This document shows positions 8,292 to 16,406 of a DNA stretch of 64,000 bases, piece by piece; position 1 is the first letter of the stretch, and each line of letters starts with the position of its first letter. The notes under the pieces are model-generated. The model had not been told where the DNA came from. It saw only the letters and a program-made list of their open reading frames with translations, and ran no database searches. Origin of the DNA: Torulaspora globosa (taxonomy: Eukaryota; Ascomycota; Saccharomycetes; Saccharomycetales; Saccharomycetaceae); assembly GCF_014133895.1 (NCBI RefSeq), contig NC_050732.1, positions 248,001 to 312,000 of the forward strand, read 5' to 3'. The translations under genes were made by a program, and so were the position numbers.

Positions 8292-10451
8292 ATGAGCGAC
8301 GACGATGGTATGCTGTTGAATTTCGACACCAACGCCGACTTCGGTGAGAAAACAGTTGCGAAAGTTACCGGTGGCAGATGGAAGGACCGGCGAAGATTGA
8401 AGATGATGGTTACTGGCCAGCAGCCTAACAAGAAACGGAAAATTGAGAAGGCTCGAGAGAATGATCGGGAAAGACAGGAGATTGTTCCGCGAGAGGCCTC
8501 CGTTGGGAAAAACGTCGAGGTGGAGGCGAAGAATGCAAGAACAGCTCCCCTAGTAGCCGGTCCGCAGGTTGTGTCCTCACTGTTTACCTCAAACCGGGAG
8601 ATTTCTACGTCTAGTAACGATAATGCTCGTGATGAGAGCGCGGTGCATAAGCCCTCTAATGCTCCCCTGTTCAAAGATACTTTTGAGTCAGTCGGCGTAC
8701 AAGAACTGCTGGTGAACCATTTGAAGGAGAAAATGAGAATCCAGAAACCGACAAGTATCCAGAAATTGGTTTTTTCATATTTATTGCTTGCTGATGAGGG
8801 CAGGGACAAGGATCTTTTCATCAATGCACAGACGGGATCAGGTAAGACATTGGCTTATTTCCTGCCCATCCTGTCTCGGATTCTACAAATGAACGTTAGA
8901 GTTGACCGTAAATCAGGCTGTTTTGCCTTAATTGTAGCCCCTACCCGTGAGTTGGCTTCGCAAATTTACTCTGTCATTTCTATGCTGACCAACTGCTGCC
9001 ACTACTTGGTGCCATGCCTGCTGATAGGTGGAGAGCGTAAGAAATCGGAGAAGGCAAGACTGAGGAAGGGTTGTAATTTTATTATTGGGACTCCCGGCCG
9101 GATTCTCGACCACCTGCAGAATACGCAAGTCATCCGCGAGCAACTGAGCCATACGTTGAGATACATTGTGCTCGATGAAGGCGATAAACTGATGGAGCTT
9201 GGGTTCGAAGAGACAATCAGGGATATTCTTAATATTCTTCACCAGGTACCCGTTAGCACCGAAAGGTATCCTCAACTGCCCTCTCGGATCGTTCATGTTC
9301 TCTGCAGTGCAACTATGCAGAACGGCGCTGCCAAGCTTGGTGATGTTGCGTTGAATGACTACAAGTTACTAAGCACTCGAAAGAAAAAACATGACGACGC
9401 CATAAATGAAGCCCCAGATCAGTTGCTCCAAAGGGTCGTTGTAGTTCCTCCTAAATTGAGGCTTGTCACCTTGGCTGGTGGGTTGGACGAAATCCACAGA
9501 AAGCACAAGCAGACGAAAAGTAGCCAAACGTCACGCACAATGGTATTCTTGTCGTGCTCCGACAGTGTCGAATTCCACTACGAGACGTTCTCTTCCAACG
9601 ACGCATATCACCGCAACCTTGTTGGCGAGAGTGTAAGATTGATGGACAAAGGTAACAGTATACTGCCCAGTTTCTTAAGTGACACAGATCCCGATGTTGT
9701 CTTTTACAAGCTGCACGGTTCTCTCTCGCAACCAATCCGTACGTCGACATTGGAGTCGTTCAGCAAGGACTCTGCATCGACCAAGGGCAAACACCTCATA
9801 ATGTTTTGTACAGACGTGGCAAGCAGAGGTCTAGATCTGCCGCACGTTGGGACGGTGCTGGAAGTCGATCCTCCGTTCTCCACTGAGGATCATTTGCACA
9901 GGATCGGTCGTACTGCTCGTGCTGGTCAGAGCGGTGAGGCGCTGTTGTTTCTGCTTCCTGGCGAAGAAGAGGGCTACCTTGGCAAGATCAAGCCCTACCA
10001 TCCTAAGGGTTGGAAGCTTTTGAAGTACGACGAAGATCTGTTAAAACCTGCCTTCCAGGAGACTAGCGTGAGGAGAAGCGACAGAAACGATAAGCCTGAT
10101 GGTACTATCCACGATTGGGATACTAATGCAACGACATGGCATCTGAATGTCGAAAGGCGTGTCCTCGAAGATTCGACCTTCAAATCTTTAGCCATCAAGG
10201 CTTTCACAAGCCACGTCAGAGCCTACGCAACCCATATTTCAGATGAGAAGGCCTTTTTCAACATCAAATTGCTTCATCTGGGGCATTTAGCCAAGAGTTT
10301 TGGTCTCAGAGAGAGACCAAAAGGTATAGGGGCCCAGAACTCTAGTGAGAAGGACTCTAGTAAGAAGACTCCAAAAGAGAACACAAAGAATAAGATGTTC
10401 CGCTTAGCACGTATGGCGGTCAAAGAAAGTGCTAGCGAGTTCAATTACTAG
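8292..10451 (+). CDS. DBP7: DEAD-box RNA helicase Dbp7 (60S assembly)
   Basis: Dbp7 is a nucleolar ATP-dependent RNA helicase needed for early steps of 60S ribosomal subunit assembly. The protein is 719 residues (742 in S. cerevisiae). The N-terminus starts MSDDDGMLLNF, shared with the family, and is basic up to residue 120. Helicase motifs in order: AQTGSGKT (about 178), PTRELA, GTPGRILD, LDEGD (about 294), SAT, TDVASRGLDLP and HRIGRTARAG (about 535). Motif II is DEGD in place of DEAD. The start is the ATG 21 bp inside the open frame; the upstream part begins with a non-ATG codon. Expression is probably tied to the ribosome-biogenesis regulon through the PAC/RRPE sites directly upstream. Confidence 0.96.
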   Translation: MSDDDGMLLNFDTNADFGEKTVAKVTGGRWKDRRRLKMMVTGQQPNKKRKIEKARENDRERQEIVPREASVGKNVEVEAKNARTAPLVAGPQVVSSLFTSNREISTSSNDNARDESAVHKPSNAPLFKDTFESVGVQELLVNHLKEKMRIQKPTSIQKLVFSYLLLADEGRDKDLFINAQTGSGKTLAYFLPILSRILQMNVRVDRKSGCFALIVAPTRELASQIYSVISMLTNCCHYLVPCLLIGGERKKSEKARLRKGCNFIIGTPGRILDHLQNTQVIREQLSHTLRYIVLDEGDKLMELGFEETIRDILNILHQVPVSTERYPQLPSRIVHVLCSATMQNGAAKLGDVALNDYKLLSTRKKKHDDAINEAPDQLLQRVVVVPPKLRLVTLAGGLDEIHRKHKQTKSSQTSRTMVFLSCSDSVEFHYETFSSNDAYHRNLVGESVRLMDKGNSILPSFLSDTDPDVVFYKLHGSLSQPIRTSTLESFSKDSASTKGKHLIMFCTDVASRGLDLPHVGTVLEVDPPFSTEDHLHRIGRTARAGQSGEALLFLLPGEEEGYLGKIKPYHPKGWKLLKYDEDLLKPAFQETSVRRSDRNDKPDGTIHDWDTNATTWHLNVERRVLEDSTFKSLAIKAFTSHVRAYATHISDEKAFFNIKLLHLGHLAKSFGLRERPKGIGAQNSSEKDSSKKTPKENTKNKMFRLARMAVKESASEFNY

Positions 10452-11382
10452 CCTCGGTTTGACTCTTAGAGTAGTAGATAATCGATTATTCATTCATACA
10501 AGAAAACGGTCAGTGATCCACTTTTCATAATCTCGAGGGAAATGCTCGCCTTGCAGTCTTTACCTTCGGCGGCTAAGTTCCTTTCCGCTACTCTTCACTT
10601 AAAAGATACATAGAGAAGAATTAGCATCCAAATCCGATCATAGACCAGACTACGCTCTATCATAGTTGTATTTTAAGCACAGCAGCTATCAAGATAAGTG
10701 AATGTTGTTGTATAGACTCACCAGCCCCTTAGAATTTAAAGACCAGCGACCAAAACCATTCTGCAAACAGGCAATCACACGTCGAGCCGGCGGTAGTAAT
10801 CGAGGGAGACTAGTATGACTTACTAGCACTATCGTTTAACGGCCGGTAGGTCCAGGGAACTAGAAATAATGATTTCCTATTGACTGCGACTCAGAGCAAA
10901 CTGATCCACCAAGGTTGAAGAAACAGCAGGTTGGAGAGCTGTCTGGCGCCAATTACATATTGTCTGCATGGGCCTGCATGCAGAAGACGTCGCTTGATGA
11001 CAGCGTTCGAGCAGAGGACCCCCAGCAAGTATGATTGAACAAGATACTAAGAGAGTGAGTACTACCGAAGTGAATGAGAGCCAACCAGAATCGGACCATT
11101 GTTTCTTCGAGAATCAGTTAGTTTGTTCTGGTCTTGGATTTTGTTCACTTAAACGGGGAACTTTGACGGACCCGAGATTCTCTCCTTACCGCAGGGGACC
11201 CTTCTCGGAGTGGAGCCGTCGAGTGGGATGCTTTTATCCCGCTACTCTAAATTCTACATCGAATGGGCGACAGCCTTGAAAGCTTTCCAAGAGGGCTGAA
11301 AGGATTCAAGCGATCTAAGACTGACCACGACATCCTTGAGGGAGTCCTCAGGGACACAATAACACCGAGCTTCGTTCGGAAG
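10452..11382. other. DBP7-GSM1 intergenic region and probable GSM1 leader
   Basis: About 930 bp lies between the DBP7 stop and the conserved GSM1 start. It holds a CCAAT box at 10949-10953 (a possible Hap2/3/4/5 site) and an ATG-started 82-codon open frame at 11031-11279 on the plus strand, a possible upstream ORF. No RNA gene or mobile element was recognised. Confidence 0.5.
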
Positions 11383-12933
11383 ATGACGAAGAAACTGCCG
11401 TTGGAATTGAAGCAAACGCGCAAGCCGATCCAGACTGCTTGTGGCTTCTGCCATGAGAAACATCTCCAGTGCGATGTCGGAAGACCCTGTCAGAACTGTC
11501 TGAAAAGAAACATTGGGTACTTGTGCCGGGACAAGATAAGGAAACCTAGAAAACGTTCTTGCACATCTGCATCCAATAATGAGTTAGTCAAGGCAGTTAA
11601 GGTGGATGCAGGCAGCGTACAAAAGACAGGGGAAAGCGCTCTAGGAAGCGATGAGCCTTTAGACGATGCAGCAAGTGACATGATGGATATGAAAACAGAG
11701 GAAAACGAAGATGATTCAGCCAAGACATCTGACGAAGCATTGCCCAGAATGCACAGTTTTTCAACGCTATTGAACAATCATTTTAACACTTTTCTTCATG
11801 ATCCTGTGATTCCGAATATGCTTGGGTCTCATCCCGAAACCAAGGGGCCACATCATGAATCCAATAAGATTGAGGACGCGATTGATTTCGGCAGCATGTG
11901 GGCAACTAACGAGTATATGAAGCTCAATGACATTGCGGGGATAATGCCATCAGACGATAAACGACCAGAGGACATGGTCGACAAGGAACCAACCGATGAT
12001 ATACCACCCATCAACAGATCTTCATCGTCACAGCTATTTCAATACTTGAACGTCGGCCCAACAGTACCTAGAAGCGACTCGAGGCCATTCATATCACTGG
12101 AAATGGATAAGATGGGCAGCATGAACCGAATCGATGTTGCGAAGACCGACCAGTTATATAACGCAGATTCTTCGAACCCATCACCTCAGAACTTACGTGA
12201 AACAGAGCTTACCCCATACAAAATACGTCAACTAATCAAGACACCAAAGGATTTGTTTGAGAAACAGCATCTTATTAAGCCCCATAACTACAGAACGGCT
12301 TACAAGGATCTTTTGCGATGTCTGCATCGCATGTTTTTGGGGAGCTACGCTTCGGATTCGCTTGAATCATTTCAGGGCGATACAGAACAGAATCAGAAAA
12401 TGCAGCTGAGACGGAAACAGCTGAGACACATTGCCAGGTCAATCGTCGATCGCTACGCGCCAATCTTCGTTACTTTGACATCGAACATGATCGAAGATGA
12501 CCTTCTAATGCAAGAGCTGATTCTGCAGAGGACCCTTCTGGAATTCGAGAACATGGCGAAGCTAGTAACCTGCACACCAATTTGCATATGGAGACGGTCG
12601 GGCGAAATTTGTTTTGTGAGTAACGAATTTCTGTCACTGACTGGTTTCTCTAAAAAAGAAATACTGAACGAGAGAAGATTCATTGCCGAATTTCTTGATC
12701 ACCAAAGTGTGGTGGACTACTACGATCTGTTCCACGAATACCTAGCTTTTGGATCTAAGAATGGTACGAAATCGACGACCGCTGACGGTCAAGCTATCTT
12801 TGGGGAATGTAATCTGCTAGTAAGCAATGGATCATTCCTAAAATGCGCAGGGTGCTGGACTGCCAAGAGAGATAGCTTTAACATTTCGCTTCTTGTCGTG
12901 GGGCAATTCTTGCCTATATTTGACGTCGAATGA
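11383..12933 (+). CDS. GSM1: Zn2Cys6 transcription factor Gsm1
   Basis: Gsm1 is a nuclear zinc-cluster regulator of the Gsm1/Ert1 family, linked to non-fermentable carbon metabolism. From the chosen start the protein is 516 residues (618 in S. cerevisiae). The zinc cluster lies at about residues 18-48, with six cysteines in ACGFCHEKHLQCDVGRPCQNC and the following IGYLC. Two basic stretches follow (KIRKPRKRSC). The middle is acidic and variable. The C-terminal third has a PAS-like domain (ICIWRRSGEICFVSNEFLSL). The start MTKKLPLELKQ matches the yeast protein; an in-frame ATG at 11263 would add 40 residues with no known counterpart. The convergent neighbour is RQT4, 82 bp away. The place next to MEF2 in S. 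cerevisiae supports GSM1 rather than ERT1. Confidence 0.9.
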   Translation: MTKKLPLELKQTRKPIQTACGFCHEKHLQCDVGRPCQNCLKRNIGYLCRDKIRKPRKRSCTSASNNELVKAVKVDAGSVQKTGESALGSDEPLDDAASDMMDMKTEENEDDSAKTSDEALPRMHSFSTLLNNHFNTFLHDPVIPNMLGSHPETKGPHHESNKIEDAIDFGSMWATNEYMKLNDIAGIMPSDDKRPEDMVDKEPTDDIPPINRSSSSQLFQYLNVGPTVPRSDSRPFISLEMDKMGSMNRIDVAKTDQLYNADSSNPSPQNLRETELTPYKIRQLIKTPKDLFEKQHLIKPHNYRTAYKDLLRCLHRMFLGSYASDSLESFQGDTEQNQKMQLRRKQLRHIARSIVDRYAPIFVTLTSNMIEDDLLMQELILQRTLLEFENMAKLVTCTPICIWRRSGEICFVSNEFLSLTGFSKKEILNERRFIAEFLDHQSVVDYYDLFHEYLAFGSKNGTKSTTADGQAIFGECNLLVSNGSFLKCAGCWTAKRDSFNISLLVVGQFLPIFDVE

Positions 12934-13015
12934 TCTTCCGAACCAGAGATATTATTTGAATTTAAACATTGCACATATCCCACATAGTTATTATTTATAT
13001 TCAATTTCAAAAGTT

Positions 13016-14560
13016 TTAAGCAATCAATTCCCATATGCTCTGATTATCTTGATCCATTTGAACCCTATGTTTCCGATCTCGATCTGCACCTTTGTCATGA
13101 GGCGTGGCTACAGATTTTTTTATACTGGAACTGGGCATATACTTGGGGGGCTCCCACTGCTTCCTATCCTTCTCGTAGTCCCAAACTTTAGACTGCAAAT
13201 TAGAATTTTGCTCCTGCTTACTCGACTCTACCTCACCTTTCAGCTTTTGGATATCTCGCAGATCTCTCAAATCGTCCTCATCGCTTATGCCATCAATATC
13301 GTCATCAGACTCCGCAGTGCTTTTTTCCTTGCCCCTTCTCACTTCTTTCATCGTCACCTTACCGTTTGGACCGATGTCCATACTGACAACGTATTTATCA
13401 CGTTTCCCATTTCTTTCTCCCTCAAGCTTCTCCCATTTTCTAAGGTTACGCTGTTGTTTCTTCAACATTAACGCTCGCTCTTGAGCAGTGCCCCAGACAC
13501 CGCTATCATTCGACATACTAAAATCAGCAGCATTGTCGATAATCTTTGTACGCTCAGCCGATGTATCTTGAAAATACAAGAGTTTATTCAAGCGCTCTTG
13601 TGCTTCTATCAAGTCAGGATCGAGGTCTCGCTCCCTTTCTTCTCTCCGCCTAATTTCTGCCTCTTTCCTCTGCTCTTCTTCTTCATTGCGCAGAACTTCC
13701 TCACGCTTTCTTTCCCTTTCTCTTTGCCTTTCTACCAAGTCGAAAAGCCTATCTTGCTCAGTGAACAAGTTAGTTCCCATTCCCGAAGATATTTTAAGCC
13801 CCTTGGAATACCTGTTTCTACGATTCGATTGTTGCTGTTGCATTGCAGATTTCTTTGTAGACGACTCGCTCATTAGCTCCTCCTTCTCCCTCTTTAATAG
13901 CTGGACTATCTTGAGCCTCTCTTCAAGGGGTATGAATTCTGTGCTGCAGAATGAACATCGAACTAGATGAAGACCTTCCCTAGCACATATTATCTTACCG
14001 CAGGAAAGACAGTTAGGAGCCGCTTCAAACAGCGGATGCAGGTTCCCTTGACAATTGCAGGCAAATTTCGTCACATTCTTCTCATCGTGATCCAGTTGCA
14101 GAAATTTCCACACTTGGTCGATCTCTTGAATAAGCTCTTTCTTGCTAGTCTTGGGCTTGGTGTTGCTATTTTGCCCAGATTTTGCCTCGACTAGAGGTGT
14201 AGAGCTGAGCTTTAAAGAGGCTACTTCTTTAAGAGCTCCTGAACGTTCAACTTGGGGCTTCGGGGCTGTAGCTGTTTTTAAAGGCGATCTTTCAGTCGGC
14301 TCGGTTGATTCTTGATAGATCCTCTCATTCCTGATCTTGGGCTCATCCTGTTGGGACAAAATTTCATTAAATCTAATGACAAATTCGAACGCCAAATCAC
14401 TCTGGCCCAGTATCTCAAGAAAGCGCTGTGCAATACTCTCAGAATTCGAACTGTTGCCTTGCAACACCTGCTCGCACAAATCCTTCACTTCGTTCTCTTC
14501 TAAAGGCAAAATCTGTGAAACAGCTCCAACGGCATATTCTATAGCTTGCAGCTTAGTCAT
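13016..14560 (-). CDS. RQT4: ribosome quality-control trigger subunit Rqt4 (ASC-1/TRIP4 homologue)
   Basis: Rqt4 (YKR023W) belongs to the RQT complex with Slh1 and Cue3, which splits stalled, ubiquitinated ribosomes so that the nascent chain can be handled by quality control. The protein is 514 residues (530 in S. cerevisiae). An N-terminal helical part is followed by a C2HC5-type zinc finger at about residues 167-205 (CNCQGNLHPLF, CLSCGKIIC, CSFC). A long Glu/Arg-rich coiled coil covers about 270-330, and the C-terminal third has conserved short motifs. The start ATG opens the frame. Neighbours are GSM1 (convergent) and a small unknown gene (divergent, 200 bp away). Confidence 0.93.
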   Translation of the reverse strand: MTKLQAIEYAVGAVSQILPLEENEVKDLCEQVLQGNSSNSESIAQRFLEILGQSDLAFEFVIRFNEILSQQDEPKIRNERIYQESTEPTERSPLKTATAPKPQVERSGALKEVASLKLSSTPLVEAKSGQNSNTKPKTSKKELIQEIDQVWKFLQLDHDEKNVTKFACNCQGNLHPLFEAAPNCLSCGKIICAREGLHLVRCSFCSTEFIPLEERLKIVQLLKREKEELMSESSTKKSAMQQQQSNRRNRYSKGLKISSGMGTNLFTEQDRLFDLVERQRERERKREEVLRNEEEEQRKEAEIRRREERERDLDPDLIEAQERLNKLLYFQDTSAERTKIIDNAADFSMSNDSGVWGTAQERALMLKKQQRNLRKWEKLEGERNGKRDKYVVSMDIGPNGKVTMKEVRRGKEKSTAESDDDIDGISDEDDLRDLRDIQKLKGEVESSKQEQNSNLQSKVWDYEKDRKQWEPPKYMPSSSIKKSVATPHDKGADRDRKHRVQMDQDNQSIWELIA

Positions 14561-14760
14561 CGTAGCTCGTCTATATGGGCGATGTTTTAACAGGCGTCTG
14601 CACTACTAGCTTCAGACTTGACATATAAACCGGTAACGCTTTTAGAGTCTAGCGAAGGCTAATGAACAAAACAGCCCAAAAATCCAGCTGAGAGCTCAGC
14701 AACTGCCAGTGGGTCTCCGTCAAAGTTACAACCAGCTCAGCATCAACATATCCTCCACCA

Positions 14761-15198
14761 ATGTCGCGAAGCAAGCAGAAGGGAGGCCGCACAACGCCTA
14801 CGTCAGCTGAACCAGGCCTGGATCACGAAACCTTGCTACGAAAAGTCAAGGAAATTGCTCAATCGATCGATGAGTATCTAGAAAGGTATCCTCCCGATAA
14901 CGAGCCCAAGACGGTACCATCGGCGACGGTATCGAGGACGATACAGAGTTCCTCCAAGGACGGAGTGCGATCGAGGCCCTCGGAGAGCTTCCAGGGCGAG
15001 AGTACATCTGAAGCAATGATTCACGCAACAGACGCTGATCCAAGCCCTCGTCAAGAAGCCGCTTCGCCAGGAAACCCCCTGGAAAGCGCCGGAGAGCGCT
15101 CGGAGAGGCGCTCGCACCAGGACCAAGCAACTACAACGCAAGATGACACCAAGAACCACGACACAGACTTCCTCAATGCAGACTTCATAGCCCTTTAG
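14761..15198 (+). CDS. small hypothetical protein
   Basis: I do not recognise this 145-residue frame. It starts with an ATG in good context (accaATGtcg), 200 bp from the divergent RQT4 start, which leaves room for a promoter. Residues 20-45 (LDHETLLRKVKEIAQSIDEY) could form a helix; the remainder is rich in Ser, Thr, Glu, Asp and Pro and looks disordered, ending in FLNADFIAL. Low-complexity composition makes it hard to tell a fast-evolving gene from a chance frame. Minus-strand frames of similar length overlap it, which weakens the case, but none has a better start. No counterpart is known to me between RQT4/GSM1 and PAM16 in S. cerevisiae. Confidence 0.5.
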   Translation: MSRSKQKGGRTTPTSAEPGLDHETLLRKVKEIAQSIDEYLERYPPDNEPKTVPSATVSRTIQSSSKDGVRSRPSESFQGESTSEAMIHATDADPSPRQEAASPGNPLESAGERSERRSHQDQATTTQDDTKNHDTDFLNADFIAL

Positions 15199-15805
15199 CA
15201 GGCTCATCGGCCATTATCCGATGCCCTACCTCGAAGACCCAGAGTCAGGGTAACGGATGGTGAAAATTTTGACCATATAAAGAAGCCAGAAGTTGACCAA
15301 CTTTACTGCAGTTTGCATCTCTTTCTATGTCTCCTTTAAAGAGACCAATCATCAGTAGTGGTTAATACTATCTCAAGATAATATTAATTACAATTATAGA
15401 AACCCAACGTTTCTTTCATTTGTGTTCTTCCGCGTGAATGCGGCGGCGTACTTGGCTTGCCTCGTCGCTGCCGTGTATGCGCTAGTTAATACTGGAACTC
15501 TGAATGATTGATTCAATAACAATAACCCATAGCTGAATGGATTTTGACCGGCTCCAAACAAGCCGGGCACAATTTCCATTTCGTTTCTGGTTTCTTAGAT
15601 CATCATCTTCTATGAAGGGGCATCTCGAGTCGATTCTCTCGCTCGAGGTGAGGCGCACGTTTTCCAGAGAGTTGTATAATGCAACTTGAGAGTTTGGATT
15701 CCTCAGTGCCTCCTCTTCATGGTAGGACATCGCAACATCATCTTTAAAATATCTTGCTACTTACAGGAGGCCTTTACGTAGAAGGCTCTATCATTTCTGA
15801 CATCG
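15199..15805. other. gene-poor region with split minus-strand frame
   Basis: About 600 bp between the small hypothetical gene and the PAM16 stop. Two overlapping minus-strand frames (15482-15730 with an ATG, and 15394-15579) together look like one small protein broken by a frameshift near 15570-15590. Nothing else was recognised. Confidence 0.4.
15394..15730 (-). pseudogene. possible small frameshifted gene
   Basis: The frame from ATG at 15730 begins MSYHEEEALRNPNSQ and reads well to about 15590. The next part in that frame looks poor, while the overlapping frame downstream continues as a plausible protein (VPGLFGAGQNPFSYG, then TAATRQAKYAAAFTRKNT) to a stop at 15394. One base change in the region 15570-15600 would join them into a product of roughly 110 residues. 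I do not recognise the protein. A sequencing error, a true pseudogene, or two chance frames are all possible. Confidence 0.3.
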
Positions 15806-16204
15806 CTACTGGCTTTTAGGCGGTTGTGTCTCGTCTGAGTTCTCAGACGGCTCTTTCGCCTTCTCTCTCTGCGCCAGTTCCCACTTGAGCCGCTCAGCAG
15901 CTCTGTATATCTTGCTCTGGAGGTAGAAACTACCACCTTTCTCGGCATCGTTGACCTCGAATAGATACTTGAATCTTTCGTTGATCTTGTCCGGCGTCAT
16001 GTCCTTATCGCTCTCTATGTTCAGTATCTTGGAACTCTCGTCCAGAGTAATGCCACCGTATTCAGCGCTAGCTGAACGAGCTCTCGCTGCGTTGGCACCC
16101 TGCTTGACCGACTGTGCAGCTGCTTGTCTGTAGGCTTCCGCGAACGCCTTTCCAAACACGCTGGCGCCCGTTATCACAACTTGAATGAATGCCCTATGAG
16201 CCAT
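15806..16204 (-). CDS. PAM16: mitochondrial import motor subunit Pam16
   Basis: Pam16 (Tim16) is a peripheral inner-membrane protein on the matrix side; it pairs with the J protein Pam18 and controls its stimulation of mtHsp70 in the import motor. The protein is 132 residues (149 in S. cerevisiae). The start MAHRAFIQVVITGASVFGKA matches the family exactly, so the ATG at 16204 was chosen over an upstream in-frame ATG. Residues 50-110 are a degenerate J domain that lacks the HPD motif, as expected. The C-terminal tail is charged. It runs in the same direction as SET3/SET4 upstream on the same strand. The S. cerevisiae order (SET4, PAM16) is conserved. Confidence 0.96.
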   Translation of the reverse strand: MAHRAFIQVVITGASVFGKAFAEAYRQAAAQSVKQGANAARARSASAEYGGITLDESSKILNIESDKDMTPDKINERFKYLFEVNDAEKGGSFYLQSKIYRAAERLKWELAQREKAKEPSENSDETQPPKSQ

Positions 16205-16406
16205 TATTGCTAGTTCAATGCCAACCAACTGGAAAACCGAATCGCTGCCTCACCGGATCTCGATATCGATTGAGTTCTTCGTGATGAGATGTGTTTGACT
16301 TTCATTGACCGACGGCTTCTTACTTAGCGCTCGTCGGAGGTGATTTTTCGGGCTCTTCATACAGTTACAGGTCGATGGGTATTAAATAAATATGCTGTAA
16401 AACCGA

